A stretch of DNA of 64,000 nt from JANMEB01 sp041745295 (GCA_041745295.1 JBGTJE010000050.1:1-64000), one strand, 5' to 3'. Counted from the stretch's first letter, positions 28,540-36,930 are shown. Notes: generated by a model not told the origin, from the sequence alone. Made by a program: numbers and translations.

Positions 28540-29040
28540 ATGGCTCGGATTTGGAAATTTGGCGATCATGTCGATACCGATCAAATTGTTCCGGGACGGT
28601 TTGCGCCGTTCATGCGGCCCAACGAAGATGTCGGGTCGGCGGCGTTCATCGAAGCACATCCTGACTTCAATAAACAAGCCCAACCGGGCGATATTCTCGT
28701 TGCGGGTGAGAATTTTGGGTGCGGGTCGTCGCGCGAGTATGCCCCATTGGCGCTCAAACGCCGACAATTGGGAGCGATCATCGCCAAGAGTTTTGCGCGG
28801 ATCTTTTATCGCAATGCGATCAACTTGGGATTACCTATTTTTGTTGACGCAGTTGCGGTGGAGATTCTTGAAGACGGGGAGCAAGTCGATCTGAATTTGG
28901 TCACCGGTTTATTGGCTCGTTCAAGCGGAAGTATTGAATTGCCGCCGCTACCGGAATTTGCTCAAAAAATCGTTCAAGCAGGCGGCATTGCCGCTTACGT
29001 GCGGCAAACCGGAAAATTTCCGATCGGCACGTCAAGCTGA
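28540..29040 (+). CDS. lysU: Homoaconitase small subunit (LeuD/LysU-like)
   Basis: Swivel-domain partner of the large subunit. The 166-residue protein has the family motifs ARIWKFGDHVDTDQIVPG, GENFGCGSSREYAP (57-69) and AKSFARIFYRNAINLG. The loop after VPGR reads FAPF (21-24). In archaeal-type isomerases this loop selects the substrate; as I recall, isopropylmalate enzymes carry YLVY-like loops while Thermus LysU has a YAPF-like one, which favours homoaconitase. After the stop, 250 nt of repeats separate it from the dehydrogenase gene. Confidence 0.87.
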   Translation: MARIWKFGDHVDTDQIVPGRFAPFMRPNEDVGSAAFIEAHPDFNKQAQPGDILVAGENFGCGSSREYAPLALKRRQLGAIIAKSFARIFYRNAINLGLPIFVDAVAVEILEDGEQVDLNLVTGLLARSSGSIELPPLPEFAQKIVQAGGIAAYVRQTGKFPIGTSS

Positions 29041-29056
29041 TCCAGTGATTCCAAAA

Positions 29057-29121
29057 CACTGGCAGAGCCAGTGGCACACGGAAAATCGCTTCTGGCTTGT
29101 GTGCCACTGGCTCTGCCAGTG
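29057..29121. repeat. Perfect 23-bp inverted repeat (cruciform-forming)
   Basis: The arm at 29057-29079 (CACTGGCAGAGCCAGTG plus GCACAC) is exactly complementary to 29099-29121, with a 19-nt loop. Each arm is itself a palindrome (ACTGGC-AGA-GCCAGT). The same inner palindrome occurs at 3624-3644. No T-run follows, so it is not a classic terminator. Confidence 0.85.
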
Positions 29122-29160
29122 CCGTTATTAGGCAAACCTAAGCGGGGGCGAGGGAACGAT

Positions 29161-29255
29161 GGTAGCCCTCTCGTTCCGCGAGAGGAAAGCCGCTTCACCG
29201 TACAAGCAAAACCGCTCGTCGGGGCGGCATCCTTCACGCGGAGCGAGATGGCTAC
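29161..29255. repeat. Small terminal-inverted-repeat element (empty-site copy)
   Basis: About 95 bp with imperfect 15-bp terminal inverted repeats (GTAGCCCTCTCGTTC; 13 of 15 match the right end) and an internal CCTCTCG-N5-CGAGAGG hairpin. A second copy at 38497-38701 is interrupted in that hairpin by another element. Here the hairpin is intact. Confidence 0.75.
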
Positions 29256-29292
29256 GATGAAACTGACCCATTGTCGTTTTAGGATACGCTCT

Positions 29293-30327
29293 ATGCATCC
29301 GGTCAATCAATCGCTGAAGTTGTGCGCGATCCCTGGGGATGGCGTCGGACAAGAAGTCATTCCGGCCGCGCTCGAGATCTTGCAAGCACTATTGCCCGGC
29401 CTGAATGTAATTCGGGCCGACGCCGGATGGGAGACGTTCCAGCGGTGTGGCAACGCGGCGCCACGCGAGACGCTGAATGCAATTCGCTCGTCGCGGGCGG
29501 CACTCTTTGGTGCAGTCTCGTCTCCGTCGAAAAAAGTCGACGGTTATCGAAGCACGATTCTGACGATTCGCCAAGAGTTGGGGCTGCGGGCCAATATTCG
29601 ACCGGTCGACGGCCGTTGGTCAAACGATTCTCGACCTGATATTCGCTTCGTGGTCGTTCGGGAAAACTCCGAGTGTTTGTATGTCGGCCGCGAAAAATCC
29701 GACGGCGAGACAGCGATTGCCGAGCGGGTCATAACTCGCGAAGCATCCGAGAACATTGGCCGCGCAGCGCTTCACGTCGCTCGCCAATATGGCCTGGCTC
29801 GCATCACGATCGTCCACAAAGCCAACGTTCTACCGATAACCGACGGTTTGTTTCGCGACAGTGTTAGGCGCGTCCTTCAACAGGAAATGAACTCGGGCGA
29901 CGCGATTGCGATCGACGAAATGCTGGTTGATGTGGCGGCTTTACGGCTGGTTTCCCAACCCGAGCGATTTGGGGTGATCGTCACGACCAATGTTTTCGGG
30001 GACATCTTGTCCGATGTCGGCGCCAATTGGTGTGGCGGCTTGGGGGTCGCCCCTTCGATCAACTTGGGCGACAACATCGCGGTCGCCGAACCCGTTCACG
30101 GCTCGGCTCCCGACATTGCCGGCAAACTGCTTGCCGATCCGACCGCCGCGGTCTTGAGCGCCGCACTCCTTTGCCGCTTTCATTGGAAACTGCCCGAGGT
30201 CGCACAGCGGATCGAACGAGCCATCATTGATTCGCGGCCCAAATTGCTTCGCCGCGATTCCAGTCCATTTCGAACCCAAGATATAACAAAAGCGATTCTT
30301 GATGAAGTCCGACAAGTCTCGGTCTAA
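29293..30327 (+). CDS. hicdh: Homoisocitrate dehydrogenase
   Basis: NAD-dependent oxidative decarboxylase expected to turn homoisocitrate into 2-oxoadipate. It belongs to the isocitrate/isopropylmalate dehydrogenase family (IPGDGVGQEVIP, HKANVLPITDG, VTTNVFGDILSD, EPVHGSAPDIAG). AGWETFQRCG, LFGAVSSPSKKV and LRANIRPVDG resemble the Thermus homoisocitrate enzyme as I remember it. The ATG at 29293 (344 residues) has AGGA upstream. The frame is open to 29071, but that part runs through dispersed repeats and is not coding. It completes the four-enzyme set. Confidence 0.87.
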   Translation: MHPVNQSLKLCAIPGDGVGQEVIPAALEILQALLPGLNVIRADAGWETFQRCGNAAPRETLNAIRSSRAALFGAVSSPSKKVDGYRSTILTIRQELGLRANIRPVDGRWSNDSRPDIRFVVVRENSECLYVGREKSDGETAIAERVITREASENIGRAALHVARQYGLARITIVHKANVLPITDGLFRDSVRRVLQQEMNSGDAIAIDEMLVDVAALRLVSQPERFGVIVTTNVFGDILSDVGANWCGGLGVAPSINLGDNIAVAEPVHGSAPDIAGKLLADPTAAVLSAALLCRFHWKLPEVAQRIERAIIDSRPKLLRRDSSPFRTQDITKAILDEVRQVSV

Positions 30328-30346
30328 CGCTTGAACCGAACTTCGC

Positions 30347-31252
30347 TCATGTGGCCGATCGCACGAGATGAGCATGACCGCCGCGCCAATACTTGGAAAA
30401 GTTCAACGCGGGGCGCCATTTGCCGTCGGAGGCCGGACGCATCACGGCGTGGAGATGGCAGTCGAGATCAGTGACGAGCATTTCAGTGGCGGACGAACTC
30501 ATCTCGCATTCGTACTTAATGCCGCGCGCGATCCTTTCTAGATCGTATTCCCCTAAGGCAATGATCGGTAAGCCTGAAAAAATTTCCAGCGGGTTGATCA
30601 ATTTGTCGTGAATCGTGCCGAGTTGAATGTCCTCGAAGGTGGCGCAGCGGCTCAAGACAAAGGACCCGACCGCGTCGCGGCACAGCTCGAGCAACACGCA
30701 CTTCGTCCCTAACAGTGCGGCAATGTCGCGACCCAAACTTCGGATATACGTGCCGCTCCCGCAGCATACTTCGACCTCGAAAATCGGAAATTCGTAACGA
30801 ATCAAGCGACTCGTGAAGATCGTGACTTGCCGGGAGGGAATCGTGAACTCTCGGCCGCGATGCGCCAGCCGATAGGCACGCCGACCGTCGATCCTGACGG
30901 CCGAAAACGGCGGTGGCGTTTGATCGATCGAGCCCACGAATGTGGCAACTGCGTTGGCCACCTCGTCGCGCGAGGGGATCGAAGAAACGGTTACGGGACG
31001 GCATTCCCGTTCGGTGTCGTCTGAATCGCTTTCAAGGCCCAATTGGAATCGGGCCGTGTATCGTTTGGCCAAGCGCTGTGCGTAGGGGACCAGCCGCGTC
31101 GCGGGGCCGATGGCGGTCAAAAGAACGCCAGAAGCCAGCGGATCCAACGTCCCCGCGTGACCGACCTTGTCGCCGGAGGCAATCGCCACGGCGTCGACGA
31201 TTCGCCGCGAATTGAATCCGCGCGGCTTGTGGACTGGCAATAGGGCAAACAT
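30347..31252 (-). CDS. truB: tRNA pseudouridine(55) synthase
   Basis: Makes pseudouridine 55 in the T-loop of tRNAs. The catalytic Asp37 lies in GHAGTLDPLASG, and the N-terminal LLPVHKPRGFNS motif is typical. The RNA-binding core (YTARFQLGLESDSDD, PPPFSAVRIDGRRAY, CGSGTYIRSLGRDIA) is complete. At 301 residues it has a short C-terminal part and no clear PUA domain. It is convergent with the homoisocitrate dehydrogenase gene, 19 nt apart. The usual neighbours rbfA, infB and rpsO are absent. Confidence 0.95.
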   Translation of the reverse strand: MFALLPVHKPRGFNSRRIVDAVAIASGDKVGHAGTLDPLASGVLLTAIGPATRLVPYAQRLAKRYTARFQLGLESDSDDTERECRPVTVSSIPSRDEVANAVATFVGSIDQTPPPFSAVRIDGRRAYRLAHRGREFTIPSRQVTIFTSRLIRYEFPIFEVEVCCGSGTYIRSLGRDIAALLGTKCVLLELCRDAVGSFVLSRCATFEDIQLGTIHDKLINPLEIFSGLPIIALGEYDLERIARGIKYECEMSSSATEMLVTDLDCHLHAVMRPASDGKWRPALNFSKYWRGGHAHLVRSAT

Positions 31253-31280
31253 TCTTAAACCCTAATTCAACTCGTGTCAT

Positions 31281-31300
31281 TCCGGGCTGAGTCCCGGAAT
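31281..31300 (-). repeat. Palindromic repeat TTCCGGG-N6-CCCGGAA
   Basis: Core unit in minus orientation, followed by the shared tail AATCCAAATTCCAAGGACGG. It lies between truB and the small coiled-coil gene. Confidence 0.8.
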
Positions 31301-31335
31301 CCAAATTCCAAGGACGGGGGAATTTCTCTTTTGGG

Positions 31336-31512
31336 CTATTTATCCTTCGACTTAATTTTTTCGATTTCCGCTTGAATTGCTTTCATCTGCTGTTCCAGTT
31401 GCTTTATTTCCGTTAGGTCGTCGGCCTGTTGTCGCGCCCCAGACAGCTGCAATTGGACTTTTTGCTGCCTTTGTCGCAGGACTTCGAGGTGTTTTTTGTC
31501 TTTTTTATCCAT
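31336..31512 (-). CDS. Small coiled-coil protein (58 aa)
   Basis: A short, highly charged helical protein starting MDKKDKKHLEVLRQRQQK at ATG 31512, with heptad-like spacing in LTEIKQLEQQMKAIQAEIEK. I believe similar small proteins occur in other planctomycetes but cannot name a family. GGGGAAA upstream may serve as the ribosome binding site. Its stop lies 83 nt from the truB start on the same strand, with a palindromic repeat between them. Confidence 0.6.
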   Translation of the reverse strand: MDKKDKKHLEVLRQRQQKVQLQLSGARQQADDLTEIKQLEQQMKAIQAEIEKIKSKDK

Positions 31513-31637
31513 GGGATTTCCCCACCACCACAAATCTTTTTTAGACTTTGCCTAGATTGAGACGCGGTTGAAAAGCCGATTCGCTCAGCTCACAATCGTA
31601 ATTCGGTGGAATGATTCCTCCATCCATGAAACGTGGA

Positions 31638-31657
31638 TTCCGGGACTCAGCCCGGAA
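31638..31657 (+). repeat. Palindromic repeat TTCCGGG-N6-CCCGGAA
   Basis: Exact core unit in plus orientation, with GGA before and TGACA after, in the 276-nt spacer upstream of ppk2. Confidence 0.8.
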
Positions 31658-31788
31658 TGACACCTGGCAATGCTAAGCATGCGTTGTTGAACCGGCCGCT
31701 TCGGCCGCGTGGAGAGTCCGCAGCGCCCAAAGCGGGCGGTTAAACAAAGAAAAGACGTCGATCACACTTCCCCCAATGAACTAGCTCT

Positions 31789-32592
31789 ATGCCCGAACCT
31801 ATCACAATCAAAGCCGGAAATAAATGCGTACTTGCCAAGATTGATTTGGCCAAGCGCGATCCCAAATACGACAAGCAGTCGGCGGAAAAACGAATTAAGC
31901 AAAACGCCGAGCGCATGTCCGAGCTGGCCAACATTCTATTTGCGGAAAACAAACGCTCGATCCTGCTGGTCCTGCAGGGCATGGACACCGCCGGCAAAGA
32001 CGGCACGATTCGCACGGTGATGCGCGGCGTCAATCCGCGCGGCTGCCAAGTCGTTTCGTTCAAGCGTCCAAGCGACGAAGAACTCGATCACGACTTTCTG
32101 TGGCGCGTGCACCAAGTCGTGCCGCGTAAAGGCAATATTGGAATTTTCAATCGCTCGCATTACGAAGACGTCCTCGTCGTCCGCGTCCACAAACTTGTTC
32201 CGGAATCCGTCTGGTCGGAACGATTCGATCAAATCAACGCCTTCGAAAAGGTACTGGTGGAATCCGGGACGGTGATTATTAAGTGCTTCTTGCTAATCTC
32301 CAAGGAAACGCAGCGCGAGCGGCTCCAAGCCCGGATCGACGATCCCAAGGAACATTGGAAATTCAATATGAACGATTTGGAGGAGCGCAAAAAATGGGAT
32401 CAATATCTGACCGCGTATGAAGAAGCCATTACGCAGTGCAATACGGCTCACGCCCCGTGGTACATCATTCCGTCAGAAAAAAAATGGTACCGCAATCTGT
32501 TGGTCAGCGAGCTACTGCGCAGCAAGCTGGAGGAAATCAATCCACAATATCCGGATGCGGTGCAATCCTATCAGGGAATCGTCGTGGAATGA
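31789..32592 (+). CDS. ppk2: Polyphosphate kinase 2
   Basis: Transfers phosphate between polyphosphate and nucleoside diphosphates or monophosphates in the cytoplasm. The single PPK2 domain (267 residues) has Walker A QGMDTAGKDG (about 63-72), the conserved FKRPSDEELDHDFLWR, and the Walker B region FNRSHYEDVLVVRVH. The lid and ERKKWDQYLTAYE segment are present. One-domain enzymes of this kind are class I or III; class cannot be decided by eye. No other polyphosphate gene is adjacent. Confidence 0.95.
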   Translation: MPEPITIKAGNKCVLAKIDLAKRDPKYDKQSAEKRIKQNAERMSELANILFAENKRSILLVLQGMDTAGKDGTIRTVMRGVNPRGCQVVSFKRPSDEELDHDFLWRVHQVVPRKGNIGIFNRSHYEDVLVVRVHKLVPESVWSERFDQINAFEKVLVESGTVIIKCFLLISKETQRERLQARIDDPKEHWKFNMNDLEERKKWDQYLTAYEEAITQCNTAHAPWYIIPSEKKWYRNLLVSELLRSKLEEINPQYPDAVQSYQGIVVE

Positions 32593-32632
32593 CGTAAGTT
32601 CCTTTCCCTCCCCTCGCCGGGGCTTTGTAATG

Positions 32633-32780
32633 AGGACCCATTGGGCGAAATCTGTGCACAAGTAAGACTCGTCAAGGCAACGATTGCTTGGCAATTCTCC
32701 TTCCGTGGTCCTGGATTCCGGGACTCAGCCCGGAATGACGAAAGGCAAGTAACGGCACGCGCCGAATTCCTGGACACCTT
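32633..32780 (+). repeat. Dispersed ~150-bp repeat, copy B
   Basis: Just downstream of ppk2, this is the inverted partner of 25171-25319. It contains an exact TTCCGGGACTCAGCCCGGAA palindrome at 32716-32735. Apart from it, the 458-nt spacer up to the RNase H-like gene holds nothing recognisable. Confidence 0.75.
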
Positions 32781-33050
32781 CCGGCGGAGCCTGAGAAACG
32801 TCAAAGTCGGAGTGCATACGCTTTGCGGAAAAGACGCGAAACACCCTTCGGCACGACATTGGCCGTGTCAAAAATAGCGATGGCGCCATTTGTGCCGCCC
32901 GAAAAAATCTAGTAAAGCAAAAACGGTTGCGAAGACTTCATCGTCTGCGGGAACCATGCCGATAGCTGGACTGACGAACCAGCGTCGGATGGATCGAACG
33001 CAAAGGACGCAGGAGGCAAGTACTGGTTTTGTCCCGTCGTGAGACCAGCC

Positions 33051-33608
33051 ATGATCAAACTTGCAGAAATCCCAGAGTATTTATTGTATGCGGAATCCGA
33101 ACTCGAGTCCTTTCAAGGGCAGTCGTTGGGTCGTTGGCGGTTCATCCTCCAATCGATACAAAATACGGTACGGTTCGACGCTACGGATTGGGAGCCGAGC
33201 GTATCGCTCGAGCGACTGGAACTGCTGACGGTGATCCGCGGACTCGAGGAATTGGATCAGCCCTCCTCCGTGACGATCGTGACGGAAAGCAATTACGTCG
33301 CGCACGGTTTCGGCTTTGGATTGCGTGAGTGGCGCCACAACGGCTGGCAGTGGGAGCGATTCGGCGACTTAGTGCCGATCACCAACGACGATCTATGGCG
33401 GCGACTCGATCGCGCCAGCCAAGTTCATCAGTTGCAATGCCGACGCGGGAAATGGAGCGATGCTGCTCCCGAAACCGCGATTGAGCGGTCGCCGCCGAAA
33501 AATCTCTCGACAAGAGAATCGCCGCCAACGCCATGGCGACGAGACAATCCAGCGCGCCGCTGGATACGAAATTTGTCTCGCATCGCGTCATCGATCATTC
33601 CAATTTAG
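33051..33608 (+). CDS. RNase HI-like protein with altered active site
   Basis: The 185-residue product matches the RNase HI fold by eye. RLELLTVIRGLEEL (55-68) aligns with the helix carrying catalytic Glu48 of E. coli RNase HI, VTESNYVAHG (77-86) with STDSQYVRQG, and NGWQWERFGDLVPITNDDLWRRLD (in two parts) with the handle region. Catalytic Asp10 and Asp70 are replaced by Glu (E15 and E79 by alignment), Glu48 is kept (E57), and the final Asp region (ERCDELA) is missing. A basic, Pro-rich tail follows. It may be weakly active or a binding-only relative. ATG 33051 was chosen; GTG 33039 is also possible. Confidence 0.65.
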   Translation: MIKLAEIPEYLLYAESELESFQGQSLGRWRFILQSIQNTVRFDATDWEPSVSLERLELLTVIRGLEELDQPSSVTIVTESNYVAHGFGFGLREWRHNGWQWERFGDLVPITNDDLWRRLDRASQVHQLQCRRGKWSDAAPETAIERSPPKNLSTRESPPTPWRRDNPARRWIRNLSRIASSIIPI

Positions 33609-33623
33609 ATCGTTTAACGGCAA

Positions 33624-33656
33624 GCCGAAGGCGACCACGCAACTGTCGCCTTCGGC
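33624..33656. repeat. Perfect 12-bp hairpin with GCCGAAGGCGAC arms
   Basis: The arm at 33624-33635 pairs exactly with 33645-33656 around a 9-nt loop, just after the RNase H-like stop. TTTAACGGCAAGCCG upstream recurs near 54438, so it may be a dispersed element. It has no T-run. Confidence 0.7.
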
Positions 33657-33750
33657 CTAAGCGAGAAAATTGTTTCCGGTACTGAACGTTAGGACGGGAG
33701 CAGGCGGTGATGTAGTCCGTCAAACGTTGTATAGTAGGTGGCAGGCCCCC

Positions 33751-35766
33751 ATGGCGTTTTCAAGCAATCCGATGGCTCGACCCAAGCGACCCAATTCCGC
33801 AAAGACTTCGCGGCCGACGATGAGCGCAACGGACTCTCGAAAGATTCGCGCCGAGTCCCCATTGAAGCGGCGATCCATCTTGACCGATTTTGATTTGCAC
33901 CTCTTCGGCGAAGGGACTCATTTCGACATCTACAATTTGCTGGGTGCCCACCGCCGCGAATGGGACGACGTGTCCGGAACCAATTTTTCCGTATGGGCGC
34001 CCAATGCGCAATCGGTCTCGGTGATCGGGGATTTTAACGGCTGGACCGGGCAGGCCCACGTGATGGAGCGATCCGGCGACAGCGGAATCTGGGAGCTGTT
34101 CGTCCCAGGTCTGGCCGTTGGTGGCTTGTACAAATATCGAGTCGTCGGCCAGGACGGCTTGACCGTGGACAAGACCGATCCGTACGGATTTTTTGCCGAA
34201 GTCCCGCCGCGAACGGCGTCCGTCGTTTGTGACCTCGAACAATACCGTTGGAATGACCACGACTGGATCCGGGCGCGATCGGTCACGGATCCGCTGACCC
34301 AACCGATCAGCGTCTATGAAGTTCACTTGGGAAGCTGGCGGCATCGCGCGGGAAATCGTAACGGCTGGCTTTCGTATCGCGATTTGGCAGTTGAGTTGGT
34401 CGAATACTGCAAGCAACTGGGGTTCACCCACATCGAACTCTTGCCGGTCAGTGAGCATCCGTTTACGGGAAGCTGGGGATATCAAACGGTCGGCTACTTC
34501 AGTGCGACCAGCCGATACGGTTCCCCGGAAGGGTTGATGTTCCTGATCGATTACTGCCATCAAAACGGAATTGGCGTAATCATCGATTGGGTGCCGGCCC
34601 ATTTTCCCAAGGACGCCCACGGCTTGGCGCGGTTTGACGGTACGGCGCTGTACGAACACGAGGATCCACGGCAAGGCGAGCATCCGGACTGGGATACACT
34701 CGTCTTCAATTATGGCCGAACCGAAGTCACCAATTTTTTGATCGCCAACGCATTGTTTTGGTTCGACAAGTACCACGTCGACGGATTGCGCGTCGATGCG
34801 GTTGCGTCGATGCTCTATTTGGACTACAGCCGCAAAGACGGCCAATGGATTCCGAATCGCTATGGGGGACGCGAGAATCTCGATGCGATTGCTTTTCTCA
34901 AACGGTTCAACGAGCAAGTGCATGCCCGTTTCGCCGGCGTTTTGACAATCGCCGAGGAGTCGACGGCTTGGAGTGGCGTCTCCCGGCCCACGTACAGCGG
35001 GGGATTGGGCTTCAGCTTCAAGTGGAATATGGGCTGGATGAATGACACGCTGCGATACATGAGTAACGAGCCGGTACATCGCAAGTTTCATCACGACGAA
35101 CTGACATTCAGTCTCATCTATGCGTTTACCGAAAACTTTATGCTGCCGCTCTCGCACGACGAAGTGGTCCATGGCAAGCGGTCGCTGCTCGATCGAATGC
35201 CCGGAGATCAATGGCAACGCGTGGCGAACTTGCGATTGCTTTACAGTTACATGTGGACGCATCCCGGTAAGAAGTTGCTCTTCATGGGAGGCGAGTTTGG
35301 ACAATGGCGTGAATGGAATTGCGACTCTCCACTCGATTGGCACTTGCTGGAGCACGTCGATCATCAGCACTTGCAGAAGCTCGTGGGCGATTTGAATCGG
35401 CTGTACCGCGCCCAACCGGCGCTCCATCGGCTGGATCATTCGGGCGAAGGATTCGAATGGATCGACTGCCACAACGCCGATGATAGTCTTTTGACGTATC
35501 TGCGATTCGCCCCTGGCCGCGATGACTTTGTCGTCGTCTGCTGCAATTTTACGCCCGTCGTGCGGAGCGGATATCGCGTCGGCGTTCCGGTCGAATGTTA
35601 TTATCGCGAAATCTTCAATAGCGATTCGATTTATTACGGCGGCTCGAATGTCGGCAACGGCGCGGGGGCGTTTGCTTCGCGAATCGTCGCCCAAGGTCGC
35701 CCGCATTCGATTACGATCGATCTGCCGCCGCTGTCGGTTTGCGTTTTGCAGCCCGAGCGCAGATAA
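33751..35766 (+). CDS. glgB: 1,4-alpha-glucan branching enzyme
   Basis: Forms alpha-1,6 branches in glycogen. A basic N-terminal extension is followed by a CBM48-type domain (FSVWAPNAQSVSVIGDFNGW) and the GH13 barrel: EVHLGSWR, DWVPAHFPKD, nucleophile Asp near 349 in GLRVDAVASM, acid/base Glu near 402 in TIAEEST, and the third acid in LPLSHDEVVHGK. The C-terminal beta domain is complete. I chose ATG 33751 because of a nearby AGG; ATGs at 33772 and 33820 are equally credible. No glgA, glgC or glgP gene is adjacent. Confidence 0.95.
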   Translation: MAFSSNPMARPKRPNSAKTSRPTMSATDSRKIRAESPLKRRSILTDFDLHLFGEGTHFDIYNLLGAHRREWDDVSGTNFSVWAPNAQSVSVIGDFNGWTGQAHVMERSGDSGIWELFVPGLAVGGLYKYRVVGQDGLTVDKTDPYGFFAEVPPRTASVVCDLEQYRWNDHDWIRARSVTDPLTQPISVYEVHLGSWRHRAGNRNGWLSYRDLAVELVEYCKQLGFTHIELLPVSEHPFTGSWGYQTVGYFSATSRYGSPEGLMFLIDYCHQNGIGVIIDWVPAHFPKDAHGLARFDGTALYEHEDPRQGEHPDWDTLVFNYGRTEVTNFLIANALFWFDKYHVDGLRVDAVASMLYLDYSRKDGQWIPNRYGGRENLDAIAFLKRFNEQVHARFAGVLTIAEESTAWSGVSRPTYSGGLGFSFKWNMGWMNDTLRYMSNEPVHRKFHHDELTFSLIYAFTENFMLPLSHDEVVHGKRSLLDRMPGDQWQRVANLRLLYSYMWTHPGKKLLFMGGEFGQWREWNCDSPLDWHLLEHVDHQHLQKLVGDLNRLYRAQPALHRLDHSGEGFEWIDCHNADDSLLTYLRFAPGRDDFVVVCCNFTPVVRSGYRVGVPVECYYREIFNSDSIYYGGSNVGNGAGAFASRIVAQGRPHSITIDLPPLSVCVLQPERR

Positions 35767-35963
35767 CCGATTGATAATCTTATTTCGTGCTCGTACTCAG
35801 CGACGCGGTACTCGTACTCGTAATCGAAGCCAAGGTCAGGGACGTAATTGACCAAAAGGACAAAAAGGCGATGGATGCAAGCCGTCGCAAGGTGCATTTC
35901 TACAGTGGGATCGATTACGAGCACTGCTTCGCTGAGCACGAAGTAGCATCCGATCCGAGACAA

Positions 35964-36392
35964 TTAATCCCGCCGCACGCCAATGGTCAGCAAAAGATTT
36001 GCGTAAATTCGCTGCTCGCCGGTTTGGATCGTCAGCGCATGCTGCTCGGAACTTGCGGTCCGGTAGAACTCGAATCGTTCGATCGATTGAAGCGGTACGG
36101 CGAAGCCCGAAGTCCGCAAAACGGAATCAAATTCACTCCAGATCGGAGGTCGCGAAGCATCGGCCGGTTGCATGACTTGGGCTGCTTCAATCGGAATGGC
36201 GGTCAGTAAGGCGCGTAATGCATCGACACAATTTATAATTCCAGGAGCCAAATTCAAATGGACCACGCGACCGCGTGGGCCAACGCAAGTTGAAACGGGA
36301 TAATTTCCGTCGGCAATCAGCACGGTGCCGCCGTGCCCCGCCGCGCCTAACACGGTGAGAAGTTCTGGGTGAATGAGGCCGAATCGCAACAT
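35964..36392 (-). CDS. RbsD/FucU-family sugar mutarotase
   Basis: This family interconverts anomers or pyranose/furanose forms of ribose or fucose. The 142-residue product begins MLRFGLIHPELLTVLG and has the signature HGGTVLIADGNYP with the active-site His, plus FYRTASSEQ and a terminal IYANLLLTIGV that match the family end. I chose ATG 36392; the frame continues to 36482 without a better start. Whether the substrate is ribose, fucose or another sugar cannot be told; no sugar transporter or kinase lies beside it. The 197 nt after glgB contain CTCGTACTCG-type repeats. Confidence 0.82.
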   Translation of the reverse strand: MLRFGLIHPELLTVLGAAGHGGTVLIADGNYPVSTCVGPRGRVVHLNLAPGIINCVDALRALLTAIPIEAAQVMQPADASRPPIWSEFDSVLRTSGFAVPLQSIERFEFYRTASSEQHALTIQTGEQRIYANLLLTIGVRRD

Positions 36393-36930
36393 ACTTGGGC
36401 ACCGTTTGGATTGAGCCGATTTATTGTCGCGCAACTCGGATACACGAACAATCGGGCCTTTAAGGGAATGACTATTCTGCACTCAGCGGAGTTTAGTCAG
36501 GCGTCGATCGGGAACTGGCCCGGCCTGCTCCGTCGTCGCCCTGGAATTTGCCGTACCCTGAGCCGGCAGAACCAACAAGATCGTGGCGCGAAGTCTTTGC
36601 GCTGTTTGCGATGGTGAACCACGCAGTCGCATCACGCTCGCAAAACTGGGATTTATGAGACGTGGATCGCGAATCGTCCGCGTGGTGTTGGTGTGGGCCC
36701 TTTTGATCGCTCTGATTGTGCGGGCAAATCGTTGGCAGTTTTTCTGGGGAAAGCGAAGATTTTATCCGATTTGAGCCGAGGATTTAGCGCAAAAAGCCAG
36801 GTTAAAGACTATCTTTTCGAGAGTCGGCTGACACAATGGAAAGGACTTGCCGCCTCTTTTTGAACCTGACCCGTATCGACCGACCTGACTCCGCGATGGA
36901 TCGGCTTTCCTCGACATTTGCGACTACTCC
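36393..36930. other. 538-nt spacer, mostly empty
   Basis: Apart from a weak small-protein candidate at 36655-36774, I see no gene, RNA or strong hairpin here. It separates the mutarotase gene from the divergent SDR gene and probably holds both promoters. Confidence 0.5.
36655..36774 (+). CDS. Possible 39-residue single-pass membrane protein
   Basis: A short frame from ATG 36655 encodes basic ends around a hydrophobic stretch (VVLVWALLIALIV). No clear ribosome binding site precedes it and no family is known to me. It could be chance. Confidence 0.25.
   Translation: MRRGSRIVRVVLVWALLIALIVRANRWQFFWGKRRFYPI

Noticed and set aside
29071..29292. Longer N-terminus for homoisocitrate dehydrogenase
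   Set aside because: The open frame here is made of dispersed palindromic repeats; the family N-terminus starts at 29293.
33760..35706. 648-codon minus-strand open frame
   Set aside because: It is antisense to glgB, whose GH13 motifs are complete; the frame arises from codon bias.
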